A stretch of 64,000 nucleotides of DNA, taken from Couchioplanes caeruleus. Lineage in GTDB: Bacteria; Actinomycetota; Actinomycetes; Mycobacteriales; Micromonosporaceae. The notes below the pieces were generated by a model. It saw only the letters and a program-made list of their open reading frames with translations, was not told the origin of the DNA and searched no databases. Where the stretch lies: NCBI RefSeq assembly GCF_003751945.1, contig NZ_RJKL01000001.1, positions 310,001 through 374,000 of the forward strand, in the 5' to 3' direction. The position numbers were made by a program, and so were the translations under genes. Position 1 is the first letter of the stretch, and each line of letters starts with the position of its first letter. This document shows, piece by piece, positions 1 to 9,525 of this stretch.

Positions 1-819
1 ACAGTTGTTGAGCGTACCGATCGCGGTCCGCCCCTTCGGGTCCGCCGCGGTCCGCAGCAGCGACGACCCGGCGGCCGGGCCGGTGAAGTCGAACGGCGTG
101 CGCAGGGCGGTGATGCGGCGGTTGTACGGCAGCCGGTTGCCGCGCACAGGGCGCCACTCGCCGGTGCGGCCCACCCGCTCGATCTCCACGACGGACAGGC
201 CGTGCGCGGCCATGGCGGTCTGGATCTGGCCGGTGGTCATCGCCTCGAGGGTGGTGAAGCCGGGGAACATCAGCTCCTCGTTGGTGTACTCGTGGTTCAC
301 CACGAGCAGCGCCCGCCGCCCGTCCCGACCCACCGGCAGCACCCCGACGAAGTCGTTGTTGTAGCCGAACTGCGCAGCCTGCCGGTCGGCGGTCTGCCGA
401 TGCACGTCCAGCGGGGGCGCGCCGGGAAGGACCGGGTCGCCCCACCGGATCACCACGGCGGAGTCGTAGCCGTGGGGCACGATCACCGCGTCGAGCGTGT
501 TGGGCGGGATCGGGACGAAGGTCAGCTCGCCGCCCGCGGAGGGAGGAGCGGCGGCCGCGGGACCGGTCGCGGCCTGCGCGGGCCGGGCCGGAGCCGACCC
601 GGCGCCGAAGCCGAGCACCAGAGCGCCGGCCGCACCGAGCCGGACGAGGCCCCGCCGGGTCATCCCGGCACGGACCAGGTCGCCGAGGTAAGGGTTGGCG
701 GAGGTGTTGGGAACCGGATGGTCGCAGGCGTTGCCGCACCGGTGGAGGCACGTCATGGGGTCGCGGCCGGAGTGGGTGGACAGCAGCGGCATCGGCTTGG
801 GCCTCGGTGGTCCGGACAT
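1..819 (-). CDS. PhoX-family phosphatase, 3' end outside window
   Basis: The first 273 residues are visible, read from ATG at 819; a GTG lies one codon upstream at 822. The N-terminus has the segment 'GRDPMTCLHRCGNACDHP' followed by 'NTSANPYLGDL', which I associate with actinobacterial PhoX (DUF839) proteins. A twin-arginine-like signal, 'TRRGLVRLGAAGALVLG', starts near residue 58. This suggests Tat export and an extracytoplasmic, metal-dependent phosphomonoesterase. The later part ('VVNHEYTNEELMFPG') also fits PhoX. Catalytic residues further along are outside the window, so activity cannot be judged. The family call is from memory of the motifs, not from a search. Confidence 0.8.
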   Translation of the reverse strand, partial: MSGPPRPKPMPLLSTHSGRDPMTCLHRCGNACDHPVPNTSANPYLGDLVRAGMTRRGLVRLGAAGALVLGFGAGSAPARPAQAATGPAAAAPPSAGGELTFVPIPPNTLDAVIVPHGYDSAVVIRWGDPVLPGAPPLDVHRQTADRQAAQFGYNNDFVGVLPVGRDGRRALLVVNHEYTNEELMFPGFTTLEAMTTGQIQTAMAAHGLSVVEIERVGRTGEWRPVRGNRLPYNRRITALRTPFDFTGPAAGSSLLRTAADPKGRTAIGTLNNC

Positions 820-898
820 CACCCTCAGAGCTCCTCGCAGATCGACTGCGGCGAGTCTAAGCGGGACTCTGTGTAAACGAAAGGTTAACGCTCGGCAA

Positions 899-1846
899 TC
901 AAGTTGCCAGCGAGGCGACCTCGTCCGCGCAGCCCCAGGACAGGGTCATGCCGGCGCCGCCGTGGCCGTACGCGTGCACGACGGTCCCGCCGGACATCTT
1001 CTCGACCTCGACCCGCGGTCCGCCGCGCCGGGCCGGGCGCAGGCCCACCTTCTCCCCCACCACCGGTGCGCCCGCGAGCTCCGGCACGAGCGTCAGGCAT
1101 CGCTCGACGATCGCGGCGCGGGTCGCCGGATCGGGGGTGGTGTTCCAACTGTTCTCGTCGAAGGTGCCGCCCAGCACGACGTCGCGGGTGCGCGGGTGCA
1201 CGTACGTGCTGGGCCGGGTCAGGTCGCGCACCGAGACGAAGACGCCCGGGTTGGCGACCAGCACGATCTGCCCGCGGACCGGGTACACGTCGGGGTCGCC
1301 GCAGAGCGAGCCGGCGGCCAGGCCCGTGGCGTTGACGATCACCGGCGCCTCCGCGAGGGCCTCCTCCAGCCGGTCGACCCGGCGGCGCACCACCCGCCCG
1401 CCGGCACGCTCGAACCGCTGCCGCAACCACGGCAGGTAGACGTCCATCTCGACCGCCGGGGCGTCGAAGCGCACCTCGCGGGTCCACGGCGGATCGGCCG
1501 GCAGGTAGCGCACCCGGCCGGCGGCCGGCGCCCACCACGGCTCGCCGGTCGCGCCGTCGCGCTCGAGGTTGCGGGTCTCGCGGACCATCACCCCGGGCAC
1601 GCCGTCGCGGGCCTGGCGGCGGAAGTGCGCGTACGTCGCCGCGGCCCAGGCGAGCACCCGGGGCTCGAAGGTGAGCCCGGTCGGATACCAGGACGCCGCG
1701 GCGACCGCGGAGACCGTGTCCGCGGGCGCGTCCGGACTCCAGAGTGTCACGTCAAGGCCGCGCTCGCGCAGCCGCATCGCCGCCGTCATCCCGATGATCC
1801 CGCCGCCCACCACGATGACATCCGCCATCCCGTCATCCTGCGCCAT
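899..1846 (-). CDS. FAD-dependent D-amino-acid oxidase family protein
   Basis: The product is 315 aa if ATG 1846 is used; ATG 1828 (MADVIVVGGG) is an equally good start directly before the Rossmann motif. The dinucleotide-binding motif 'VVGGGIIGMTAA' lies at the N-terminus. The C-terminal segment 'YGHGGAGMTLSWGCADE' matches the second FAD-contacting signature of D-amino-acid oxidases. Length is slightly below the roughly 320-350 aa usual for the family. Expected reaction: oxidative deamination of D-amino acids to 2-oxo acids, ammonia and hydrogen peroxide. Neighbours on the same strand are unrelated, and a strong hairpin separates it from the gene at 1944-2675, so it is probably its own transcription unit. 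Confidence 0.85.
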   Translation of the reverse strand: MAQDDGMADVIVVGGGIIGMTAAMRLRERGLDVTLWSPDAPADTVSAVAAASWYPTGLTFEPRVLAWAAATYAHFRRQARDGVPGVMVRETRNLERDGATGEPWWAPAAGRVRYLPADPPWTREVRFDAPAVEMDVYLPWLRQRFERAGGRVVRRRVDRLEEALAEAPVIVNATGLAAGSLCGDPDVYPVRGQIVLVANPGVFVSVRDLTRPSTYVHPRTRDVVLGGTFDENSWNTTPDPATRAAIVERCLTLVPELAGAPVVGEKVGLRPARRGGPRVEVEKMSGGTVVHAYGHGGAGMTLSWGCADEVASLAT

Positions 1847-1888
1847 GACCGGTCGCCGGGTGCGTGACAGTCGGGTTGGCGACCGACA

Positions 1889-1927
1889 CGCGGACTCGCC
1901 CGGCCACGAGGGCCGGGCGAGTCCGCG
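1889..1927 (-). terminator. 17-bp perfect hairpin, terminator of the FnIII-like gene
   Basis: The arms at 1889-1905 and 1911-1927 are perfect reverse complements (17 bp) around a 5-nt loop. It lies just downstream of the minus-strand gene 1944-2675 and upstream of the oxidase start. No T-tract is obvious, as is usual for GC-rich actinobacterial terminators. Confidence 0.75.
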
Positions 1928-1943
1928 GGGGGATGGGATGACG

Positions 1944-2675
1944 TCAGTTGGCCTTGAGCAGGATCCGGCCGGTCTGTGCGGCGCAGCTGCCCCACTTGTT
2001 GGAGTTCGTGATCTTGAGAACGTACGCCCGCTTCAGGTCCAGCCCGCTGAAGTTCAGGGCCCGCGCCTTGGTCCAGGCGGCACCGGTGGCGGTGTTGGTG
2101 GCGATGACCTTGTTGTCGACGATCCGGATGAGCTGGGCGGTGCTGGTGAAGCTCATCTTCGGGTTGGCCGTGTCGTCGGCCTGCGCCCCGCCGGTCGGGC
2201 CGCCCAGGTAACCCTTCCACTGCGGCGCGGTGTAGGTGAACGTCGCCTTGGTGCCGTCGCCTGTGCGGACCGCCTTCGCCTTGATCACCGTCGTCGGGGC
2301 GAGCGACTTCTCCGTGACGGAGATGCTGCTGCCCTGGCCCTCGGCGTCCCGCGACGCGACCGTGATCTTGTAGCGGGAGCACTTGTCCGGGGTGGCGACC
2401 GTCACCTGGTGGGTGCCGCCGGCGTTCAGCGGCTGGGTCGCGGCGACGACGTAGGACCAGTTGGTGGCGCCGTCGGTAACGCTGATCCGGTAGTTGGTGG
2501 CTCCGGCGACCGGCTTCCAGTACACCAGGGTCTGCGCGGCGTTCTGGGCCGAGCGCACGTTCCGCAGGCCCATCGGCGTGCCGGGGATGGTCGCGGCAGC
2601 CGAGGCCGGATGCGGGGCCACCAGGACGGCCGTCACGGCCACCCCTAGGACGGCGGCCAGGCGTGCCAGCTTCAT
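1944..2675 (-). CDS. Secreted protein with fibronectin type III-like domain
   Basis: The start at ATG 2675 was chosen because GGAAGGA precedes it at good spacing and the reading opens with a signal peptide (MKLARLAAVLGVAVTAVLVA...ASAA). The mature part (about 215 of 243 aa) begins with a region like FnIII: 'PGTPMGLRNVRS', then 'VYWKPVAGATNYRISV' and 'KCSRYKITVASRDAEG', at about residues 30-120. The second half is beta-rich and not recognised. Two cysteines (one in 'DKCSRY', one in 'WGSCAAQTG') could form a disulfide. Likely a secreted or cell-surface protein of unknown function; no partner gene is evident. Confidence 0.75.
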   Translation of the reverse strand: MKLARLAAVLGVAVTAVLVAPHPASAAATIPGTPMGLRNVRSAQNAAQTLVYWKPVAGATNYRISVTDGATNWSYVVAATQPLNAGGTHQVTVATPDKCSRYKITVASRDAEGQGSSISVTEKSLAPTTVIKAKAVRTGDGTKATFTYTAPQWKGYLGGPTGGAQADDTANPKMSFTSTAQLIRIVDNKVIATNTATGAAWTKARALNFSGLDLKRAYVLKITNSNKWGSCAAQTGRILLKAN

Positions 2676-2774
2676 CTGCTCATTCCTTCCCATCGTGTTC
2701 CGAGGTGAGAAACGATGCCAGCAGACTCTCAAGGCCACCGCAAGACGACGTCCACGTTGCCGCAAAGGTGACTC

Positions 2775-4883
2775 TCAGTAGCTGCAGCGCAGGACGACCA
2801 TGGTGTGGCCGCCGACCTCCAGGGCTCCCGCCGCCCGGACCGACCGGCGGCGGCCGGCCAGCAGCGGGTCGGCCGTGTCGATCACCTTCTCCCAGGTCCG
2901 GCCGTAGTCGCGGGGCGGCGCCAGGAAGGTGACCCGCGCCGGCAGCGGATTGAACAGCACCAGGAACGAGTCGTCGATGATCGGCTCGCCGAGGGCGTCG
3001 CGTTCCGGGATGCCGTGACCGTTGAGGAAGACGGTCATCGTCATGCCGGACTGCGCCGTCCAGTCCTGCGGCGTCATCGGCTCGCCGTCGCGGCGCAGCC
3101 AGGCGATGTCCGGCAGCTTGGACTCACCCGCCGGTCCGCCGGTGAAGAACCGCCGGCGGCGGAAGATCGGGTGCTCGGCGCGCAGCTTCGTCAGGCTCCG
3201 GGTGAACAGGGTCAGCACGTCGTGGTGCCGGGCGTCGGCCCAGTCGATCCAGCTCAGCTCGTTGTCCTGGGCGTACACGTTGTTGTTGCCGTGCTGGGTG
3301 CGGCCGAGCTCGTCGCCGTGGGCGATCATCGGTACGCCCTGCGACAGCAACAGCGTGGCGAGGAAGTTCCGTTTCTGCCGCTCGCGCAGCGCGATGATCT
3401 CCGGGTCGTCGGCCGGGCCCTCGACGCCGCAGTTCCAGGAGCGGTTGTGGCTCTCGCCGTCGCGGTTGTCCTCGCCGTTGGCCTCGTTGTGCTTGCCGTT
3501 GTACGAGACCAGGTCGGTCAGCGTGAAGCCGTCGTGCGCGGTGACGAAGTTGATCGAGGCGATGGGGCGGCGGCCGTCGATCTCGTACAGGTCCGACGAG
3601 CCGGTGAAGCGCGACGCGAACTCGCCGAGGCTGGCAGGTTCGCCGCGCCAGAAGTCGCGGACGCTGTCGCGGTACTTGCCGTTCCACTCGGTCCACAGCG
3701 GCGGGAAGCCGCCGACCTGATAGCCGCCGTCGCCGACGTCCCACGGCTCGGCGATCAGCTTGACCTGGCTCACCACCGGATCCTGGTTGACCAGGTCGAA
3801 GAAGGCGGCGAGGCGGTCGACCTCGTGGAACTCGCGGGCCAGCGCCGCGGCCAGGTCGAAGCGGAAGCCGTCGACGTGCATCTCGGTCACCCAGTAGCGC
3901 AACGAGTCCATGATCAACCGCAGCGACTCGTGGTGGCGCACGTTGAGGCTGTTCCCGGTCCCGGTCGTGTCGTAGTAGTACTGCTTGTCGCCGTCCACGA
4001 GCCGGTAGTACGCCGGGTTGTCGATGCCCCGGAACGACAGGGTGGGGCCGAGGTGGTTGCCCTCCGCGGTGTGGTTGTAGACGACATCCAGGATCACCTC
4101 GATGCCGGCCGCGTGCAGCGCCTTGACCATCGACTTGAACTCCTGGACCTGCCCGCCCCGACCGCCGAACGAGGCGTAGTCGTTGTGCGGGGCGAAGAAG
4201 CCGATGGTGTTGTAACCCCAGTAGTTGCTCAGCCCACGCTCGACCAGCCCGCTGTCGTGCACGAACTGGTGCACCGGCATCAGCTCGACGGCGGTCACCC
4301 CCAGCCGCTGGATGTGCTTGATCATCTCGGGGTGGGCCAGGCCCGAGTAGGTGCCCCGGACGTCACCGGGAATCCGCGGGTTGCGCATCGTCATGCCCTT
4401 GACGTGCGCCTCGTAGATGACCGTCTGATGGAACGGGATCCGCAGCGGCCGGTCGTTGGCCCAGTCGAAGTACGGGTTCACCACCACCGAGCGCATCGCG
4501 TACGGAGCGGAGTCGGCGTCGTTGTACGAGCTCGGATCGCCGAAGTGGTACGAGAACAGCGCGTTGTCCCACTCGTGCTGCCCCTCGATCGCCTTCGCGT
4601 ACGGGTCGAGCAGCAGCTTGTGGGGGTTGCACCGCACACCCCGCGACGGGTCGTACGGGCCGTGCACCCGGTAGCCGTACCGCTGCCCGGGCACGATCCG
4701 CGGCAGGTATCCGTGCCACACCAGCGCCTCACGCTCGGGCAGCTCGATGCGGGTCTCGACGCCGTCGTCGTCGAACAGGCACAGCTCGACGCGCTCGGCG
4801 ACCTCGGAGAAGAGCGCGAAGTTGGTGCCGCCGCCGTCGTAGGTGGCTCCGAGTGGATAGGGATTGCCCGGCCAGATCCTCAT
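2775..4883 (-). CDS. glgX: Glycogen debranching enzyme (isoamylase-type GlgX)
   Basis: 702 aa from ATG 4883, preceded by GAGGGG; the open frame continues upstream but has no family similarity there. The N-terminus 'MRIWPGNPYPLGATYDGGG' and 'NFALFSEVAERVELCLFD' form the CBM48-like domain. The GH13 catalytic residues are visible: 'GFRFDLAAAL' (nucleophile Asp, about residue 344), 'LIAEPWDVG' (acid Glu, about 380) and 'FVTAHDGFTL' (Asp, about 446). Length is normal for GlgX. It hydrolyses alpha-1,6 branches of glycogen limit dextrins in the cytoplasm. It sits 83 bp after selB on the same strand; no functional link to selenium is implied. Confidence 0.95.
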   Translation of the reverse strand: MRIWPGNPYPLGATYDGGGTNFALFSEVAERVELCLFDDDGVETRIELPEREALVWHGYLPRIVPGQRYGYRVHGPYDPSRGVRCNPHKLLLDPYAKAIEGQHEWDNALFSYHFGDPSSYNDADSAPYAMRSVVVNPYFDWANDRPLRIPFHQTVIYEAHVKGMTMRNPRIPGDVRGTYSGLAHPEMIKHIQRLGVTAVELMPVHQFVHDSGLVERGLSNYWGYNTIGFFAPHNDYASFGGRGGQVQEFKSMVKALHAAGIEVILDVVYNHTAEGNHLGPTLSFRGIDNPAYYRLVDGDKQYYYDTTGTGNSLNVRHHESLRLIMDSLRYWVTEMHVDGFRFDLAAALAREFHEVDRLAAFFDLVNQDPVVSQVKLIAEPWDVGDGGYQVGGFPPLWTEWNGKYRDSVRDFWRGEPASLGEFASRFTGSSDLYEIDGRRPIASINFVTAHDGFTLTDLVSYNGKHNEANGEDNRDGESHNRSWNCGVEGPADDPEIIALRERQKRNFLATLLLSQGVPMIAHGDELGRTQHGNNNVYAQDNELSWIDWADARHHDVLTLFTRSLTKLRAEHPIFRRRRFFTGGPAGESKLPDIAWLRRDGEPMTPQDWTAQSGMTMTVFLNGHGIPERDALGEPIIDDSFLVLFNPLPARVTFLAPPRDYGRTWEKVIDTADPLLAGRRRSVRAAGALEVGGHTMVVLRCSY

Positions 4884-4966
4884 GCGATCGTCCCCTCGAC
4901 GGCGCTCAGCGTGCCGGTGGCGGTCATGGCACGCACCTACCCCGGCCGAATCCGCACCAACCCCGC

Positions 4967-6706
4967 TCAGGCGACCGTACGGCGGTCGTCGCTCAGCCGG
5001 TGGGTCGCGCCGGTGCGGTCGAGCAGGCCGAGCAGCGGCACCGCCACCCGCCGGGTCGTGTCCAGCGCCCGGCGGGCCTCGCTGAGGGTGAACGGCTGGG
5101 TGAGGCCGGCCAGCACGCCCACCGCCCGCTCCGGCGCGTCCGCGGGCAGCACCACGTTCTCCGCGAGGCGGACCACCAGACCGGCCCGTACCGCCGCGGC
5201 GAGCTGCCGCGTCCCGAGCCCCAGCTCGGCCAGCCGGTAGGTCTCCGGCGCCGCGAACGGCCGAGCGGCGTCGAAGGCCTGCTCCACCGCGGCGACCAGC
5301 TCGGCCGGCACGCCGGTGGTTCCGGCCGAGACCCGCCCCGACCGCAGCACGAGCGGGGGCGCCACCAGTGCCTCCACCAGCGACCGCTCCGGCAGGCCGA
5401 GCCGGTGCCGCAACGCCTCCAGCGGCGCCCCGGGTTCGAGCGGACGGTCCACGGCGTAGGCGCCGACCTCCTCGGCGAGCCGCTCCCGCAGCCGGGCCCA
5501 GTGCTCCGGGTCCGCGAACCAAGCGCCCGCCACCGGTTCGCCGTCCGGCGGGACCCCCATCCGCTCCAGGTCGTCGCGGCGGACCAGACCCCGGCGCCGC
5601 AGCTCGCCCGCGAGGTCCGCCACGCCGTCCATCCCGGACAGCGTGACCGCCCGGGCCGCGGCCGCACCCCGCCGCCGCAGAGCCGGGGGTACGACGTCGA
5701 GCACGGTCACCCCGCCCGCGACGTGGTGGCGGCCGGGGTCTCGCAGCAGCACCCGGTCGCCGACGCGCAAGGGCACGCGCCGGGCCAGCCGCAGACGTGC
5801 CGTGTCCGCGCCGAGGGGACGTACCCGTGCCGGCACCGCGGCCGACCCCGCATGCAGCGTGAGCGAGCCCGGCAGCTCGGCCACCGGATCGCCGTGAACC
5901 CGCACGTCGACGAGGTCGGTGAGCACGAAACGCCCCGGCGCCAGCAACGCGGCCCCGCGTGCGACCTCGTCCCTGGCCACCCCGCGCAGGTTGACGGCGA
6001 CCCGGGCCGTGCCGCGGACCGCCGCGACCGGCTCGCCCAGGCACTGCAGGCCCCGCACCCGCACCGGCCGTCCGGCTCCGGTCAGCTCCAGCTCGTCACC
6101 GGTACGCAGCTCGCCCGCGCCGAGCGTCCCGGTCACCACCGTGCCCGCGCCCCGGATGGTGAAGGCCCGGTCGACCCACAGGCGTACGGGCTCCTCCGGC
6201 GGCGCGGGCAGCCCGAGGACGAGCCGGCCGAGCGCGGCCCGCAGCTCGGTCATGCCCGTCCCGGCCACCGCGCTGACGGCGACCGCCTCGACCGCACCCA
6301 GCGAGGTCGCGGCGATCCGCGCGGCGACCGCGTGCAGTGCCGGCCCCGGATCGGCGAGGTCGGCGCGCGAGACGACCAGCAACCCGTGGCGTACCCCGAG
6401 GGCGTCGAGCGCCGCCAGATGCTCCGCGGATTGCGGCATCCAGCCCTCGTCGGCGGCCACGACGACCATCGCGGCCGGCACCGGCCCCACCCCGGCCAGC
6501 ATGGTGGGCACGAACCGCTCGTGGCCGGGGACGTCGACGAACGCGACGGTGCCGCCCGGGTCCAGGGTGGTCCAGGCGTACCCGAGGTCGATCGTCATGC
6601 CGCGGCGGCGTTCCTCGGCCAGGCGATCGGGTTCCATCCCGGTCAAGGCACGGACCAGCGTCGACTTGCCGTGATCGACGTGCCCGGCGGTCGCGACGAC
6701 GTGCAT
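4967..6706 (-). CDS. selB: Selenocysteine-specific elongation factor SelB
   Basis: 579 aa from ATG 6706 (MHVVATAGHVDHGKST). A GTG at 6712 overlaps the selA stop and is an alternative start. GTPase motifs are clear: G1 'GHVDHGKS' (residues 8-15), G3 'DVPGHE', and an 'SRADL' G4-like segment. EF-Tu-like domains II/III follow ('GAGTVVTGTLGAGEL'). The C-terminal third is the winged-helix part that in bacteria binds the SECIS hairpin of selenoprotein mRNA. It delivers Sec-tRNA to in-frame UGA codons. It lies 2 nt after selA, so the two are surely co-transcribed and probably translationally coupled. No selenoprotein gene was recognised in the window. Confidence 0.96.
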   Translation of the reverse strand: MHVVATAGHVDHGKSTLVRALTGMEPDRLAEERRRGMTIDLGYAWTTLDPGGTVAFVDVPGHERFVPTMLAGVGPVPAAMVVVAADEGWMPQSAEHLAALDALGVRHGLLVVSRADLADPGPALHAVAARIAATSLGAVEAVAVSAVAGTGMTELRAALGRLVLGLPAPPEEPVRLWVDRAFTIRGAGTVVTGTLGAGELRTGDELELTGAGRPVRVRGLQCLGEPVAAVRGTARVAVNLRGVARDEVARGAALLAPGRFVLTDLVDVRVHGDPVAELPGSLTLHAGSAAVPARVRPLGADTARLRLARRVPLRVGDRVLLRDPGRHHVAGGVTVLDVVPPALRRRGAAAARAVTLSGMDGVADLAGELRRRGLVRRDDLERMGVPPDGEPVAGAWFADPEHWARLRERLAEEVGAYAVDRPLEPGAPLEALRHRLGLPERSLVEALVAPPLVLRSGRVSAGTTGVPAELVAAVEQAFDAARPFAAPETYRLAELGLGTRQLAAAVRAGLVVRLAENVVLPADAPERAVGVLAGLTQPFTLSEARRALDTTRRVAVPLLGLLDRTGATHRLSDDRRTVA

Positions 6707-6708
6707 CG

Positions 6709-8037
6709 TCACTCCGCCGCCGGCAGTGTGGACGCTTGCGCCGCGGCGGAGACCGCGGCGACGACAGCCGCGTCCTCTCCGGCCGGTACGCAGCGCAGAT
6801 CGAGCAGCAGCCGGCCGCGCGCGACCCGCCCCACGACCGGTGGCTCCCCCAGACGCAGGGGCTGGGCGTAACCCTCGGGCAGCGCCAGGGCCCACGACGG
6901 CAGTTCCAGCTCCGGCGCGCCGCCCCCGCCCACCACGGCCACCGACGTGACGACCTCGGCGTGCACCCCGGCGGCGGCGAGGGTGGCGGCGGCGTGCTCC
7001 GTGCGTACCCGAAGGTCGTCGATGTCTGTCCGCAGAGCCTGCCAGGTCGGCGTCTCCGGACCCGTCACGGTCGCGTGCAATGCGGCGAGGGTGAGCTTGT
7101 CCACCCGCAGTGCCCGCGCGAGTGGATGCCGCCGCAGCCGCTTCACCAGCGAGGCCTCCCCCAGCAGCAGCCCGGCCTGCGGACCGCCGAGCAGCTTGTC
7201 GCCGCTGGCGATGACGAGATCGGCGCCCTGCCCCAGGGTGGTGGCCGCGTCCGGCTCGTCCGGCAGCAGCGGATCGGGACCGAGCAGTCCCGAACCGATG
7301 TCGGCGACGACCGGGACGCCGAACCCGGTCAGCCGCTCCACCGGCACGGCCCGGGTGAACCCGCGCACGACGAAGTTGGACGGGTGCACCTTGAGCACGA
7401 ACCCCGTCTCCGGCCCGACCGCGACGGCGTAGTCGTCGACGGACGTGCGGTTCGTGGTGCCGACCTCGCGCAGCTTGGCGCCGGTGGAGACGAGCAGGTC
7501 CGGCAGCCGGAACCCGTCGCCGATCTCGACCAGCTCCCCGCGGCTGACGACGATCTCCCGCCCGGCGGCCAGCACGGTGGCGGCCAGCACCAGCGCGGCG
7601 GCACCGTTGTTGACCACGTGCACACCGCCTGCGGCGGGCACCGCGGCGGCGAGCGCGGCGAGCGCGTCTCGGCCCCGCGGGGCCCGCCGGCCGGTGCCGA
7701 GATCGAGCTCGACGTCGGTGTGCCCGGCGGCGGCGGCCACGGCCCGGACGGCGGCGGCCGACAGCGCGGCGCGGCCGAGATTCGTGTGCAGGACGACCCC
7801 GCTGGCGTTGATGACGCGACGCAGGCCACCGGGCGCCGCCGGGAGCGCGGCGACAGCGACGGCGACGACGTCTCCGGGATCGATGTCCCCGGCCCGCGCC
7901 CGCCCCTGAGCGGCGACGACGGCGGCCTTGACCGGGGCCCGCCCGAGCCGTTCCGCGGCGGCGACGAGGCGGGGATCGCCGAGCACGGCGTCGGTCCGCG
8001 GGATCCGCCGCCGCGGGTCCGCCGGCGTCTGCCCCAC
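6709..8037 (-). CDS. selA: L-seryl-tRNA(Sec) selenium transferase SelA
   Basis: 442 aa from GTG 8037, chosen because GGAGGAG sits 4 nt upstream; a TTG at 8073 would add 12 residues without support. The PLP-dependent enzyme shows 'INASGVVLHTNLGRA' and the lysine motif 'SGDKLLGGPQAG' (Lys about 281), matching the bacterial SelA active site. It converts Ser-tRNA(Sec) to Sec-tRNA(Sec) using selenophosphate. It is the first gene of the visible selA-selB unit. The upstream 45 bp lead to an unrelated secreted-protein gene on the same strand, not to tRNA-Sec as would be expected in an intact sel locus (see findings). Confidence 0.96.
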   Translation of the reverse strand: MGQTPADPRRRIPRTDAVLGDPRLVAAAERLGRAPVKAAVVAAQGRARAGDIDPGDVVAVAVAALPAAPGGLRRVINASGVVLHTNLGRAALSAAAVRAVAAAAGHTDVELDLGTGRRAPRGRDALAALAAAVPAAGGVHVVNNGAAALVLAATVLAAGREIVVSRGELVEIGDGFRLPDLLVSTGAKLREVGTTNRTSVDDYAVAVGPETGFVLKVHPSNFVVRGFTRAVPVERLTGFGVPVVADIGSGLLGPDPLLPDEPDAATTLGQGADLVIASGDKLLGGPQAGLLLGEASLVKRLRRHPLARALRVDKLTLAALHATVTGPETPTWQALRTDIDDLRVRTEHAAATLAAAGVHAEVVTSVAVVGGGGAPELELPSWALALPEGYAQPLRLGEPPVVGRVARGRLLLDLRCVPAGEDAAVVAAVSAAAQASTLPAAE

Positions 8038-8082
8038 AGCGCTCCTCCTCCGCGGCCGATGCAGCAGAACCAACCTACCGGA

Positions 8083-8586
8083 TCAGGCCTTGTGGACGAG
8101 GGTTGCGCCGGTCCAGAAGTCCTCCAGGACGGCGGTGACGGACCAGCGCTGTGCCGCGCAAGAGTAGCCGGGCACCTGCAACCCCGTCACCTTGAGCGGC
8201 AACCTGGCGATGCCTGCGACGGTACCGTCGTCGCTGATCGGATAGTCGTCGACCTCCGTGGCGGTCGCGGACCTGTGGATGGTGATCGTCGACTCGCCTC
8301 GTGTGCAGACGATGTCCACGTCGGCGGTCGCCTTGACGGAGATCGAGGTGACGCCACTCTCCAACGCCACCTCCACCTCCTGGAAGACGACGGTGGCGAC
8401 GGCGCCGTCCCAGTCGGCATCGGTGGCCTCCGGCACGAAGCGCGCACCGGCCGCCGATGCGGCGCCGGAGCCGCCGGCCAGGAGCGCCGCGAGGATTGCC
8501 GTGGTGGTGACGGCGACCGCGGCGAATCTCGCCATTCTCCGCCGCCACGCCCGCAGTGACACCGGTGTGCTCACAATGGATAGCAT
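8083..8586 (-). CDS. Small secreted protein, unknown function
   Basis: 167 aa from ATG 8586 (GAGGGG upstream). A basic start and hydrophobic stretch ('FAAVAVTTTAILAALLAGG') ending in 'ASAAG' form a signal peptide. The mature part is about 120 aa, acidic and beta-like, with two cysteines ('DIVCTRGE', 'GYSCAAQ') that could pair. No family recognised. It is 86 bp downstream of another secreted-protein gene on the same strand and 45 bp before selA, so read-through into selA is possible. It resembles its neighbours in general type only (short exported proteins). Confidence 0.65.
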   Translation of the reverse strand: MLSIVSTPVSLRAWRRRMARFAAVAVTTTAILAALLAGGSGAASAAGARFVPEATDADWDGAVATVVFQEVEVALESGVTSISVKATADVDIVCTRGESTITIHRSATATEVDDYPISDDGTVAGIARLPLKVTGLQVPGYSCAAQRWSVTAVLEDFWTGATLVHKA

Positions 8587-8672
8587 GCTGGCCCCTCGAC
8601 TGACACATTTGTCGTCTCGACGCGCGATTGGTGCCGGGACACGCCTCGGCACCAATCGCCGCTCTTCGCCTG

Positions 8673-9317
8673 TCAGACCGGCTCGAATTCCACCGGAACC
8701 TCGTTGCCGTTCTGATCCCTGGCGCCGCCGGAGGCTCCGTTGACGACCGTGAAGTCCTTGGTCTCTCCGTCAAGTTCCAGTCTCAGCGTTTCGAAACCGA
8801 CGCGGAGGGTGGAAACGTTCCTCAACGCGGCCGCGGAGACCCTGAAGCTGATATCGATGTTGACATCGATCAGCTCTTCACGGTGGAACGTCTCCTTCAG
8901 GACGCTCTGACTGGTGTCCTGCTTGAATTTGAACACCCACGCGCTCCAGCCGGACGATGACGGGAGGTTGTAGACCTGCCACAGGCTCTCGAAATTGTGG
9001 GTCCGGAGCCTACCCTGGATGCGTCCTTCGAGGTCGAAGCCCTGGGACTCGATTCTGATGCTCCGGAAGGTGCTGAAGCCGTGGAACGCCGTGACGGTGT
9101 CGGCGCTCGCCAGCCCTCCGGTGGGGTTCCCGACCTCGACGCCCGGAAGAATGAGATTGAGCGGGCCATGGACGACGTCGATCGCCGCCGAATTCGACGA
9201 GCCGGCGACGGCGGCCGGGCTGGCGGCAGCCTGAGTGCCACCCGCGGCCAAGGCCATGACACCGGCGGCGATTGCCACTGCGGCCCGGGCGCGGATTCTC
9301 CATGCACGACTGCGCAT
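8673..9317 (-). CDS. Secreted protein, unknown function
   Basis: 214 aa from ATG 9317, preceded by AAAGAGGTGGAC; an ATG six codons earlier is possible. The signal peptide is 'RARAAVAIAAGVMALAAGG' ending near 'AAASPA'. The mature region is rich in beta-type segments ('LNLILPGVEVGNPTGG', 'SAWVFKFKQDTSQS', 'LRLELDGETKDFTVV') and lacks cysteines. No family recognised. It probably forms a two-gene unit with 8083-8586. The 200 bp upstream are ordinary intergenic sequence with no clear gene. Confidence 0.65.
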   Translation of the reverse strand: MRSRAWRIRARAAVAIAAGVMALAAGGTQAAASPAAVAGSSNSAAIDVVHGPLNLILPGVEVGNPTGGLASADTVTAFHGFSTFRSIRIESQGFDLEGRIQGRLRTHNFESLWQVYNLPSSSGWSAWVFKFKQDTSQSVLKETFHREELIDVNIDISFRVSAAALRNVSTLRVGFETLRLELDGETKDFTVVNGASGGARDQNGNEVPVEFEPV

Positions 9318-9525
9318 GTCCACCTCTTTCATGTCCGGTGTGTAGGCAGACCTACCGGGGACCCTGTTCCCGCACCACGGAATGCACAGTGGAGCACAAA
9401 GGTCCGACCAGATAGGACATTGCCATCGATCAATGTGACTGTAGAGGAGGCGCCGACGGGTGGCCAGGCGTTCCGCAAGCGATATCCGACAGATCACCGC
9501 GCCATCACATAACCCGATCTTTCGA

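Noticed and set aside
4884..6044. Very long minus-strand ORF extending glgX to 6044 (1089 aa)
   Set aside because: The upstream part is antisense-frame of selB with Arg/Gly/Ala low complexity; GlgX starts at 4883 with a ribosome site.
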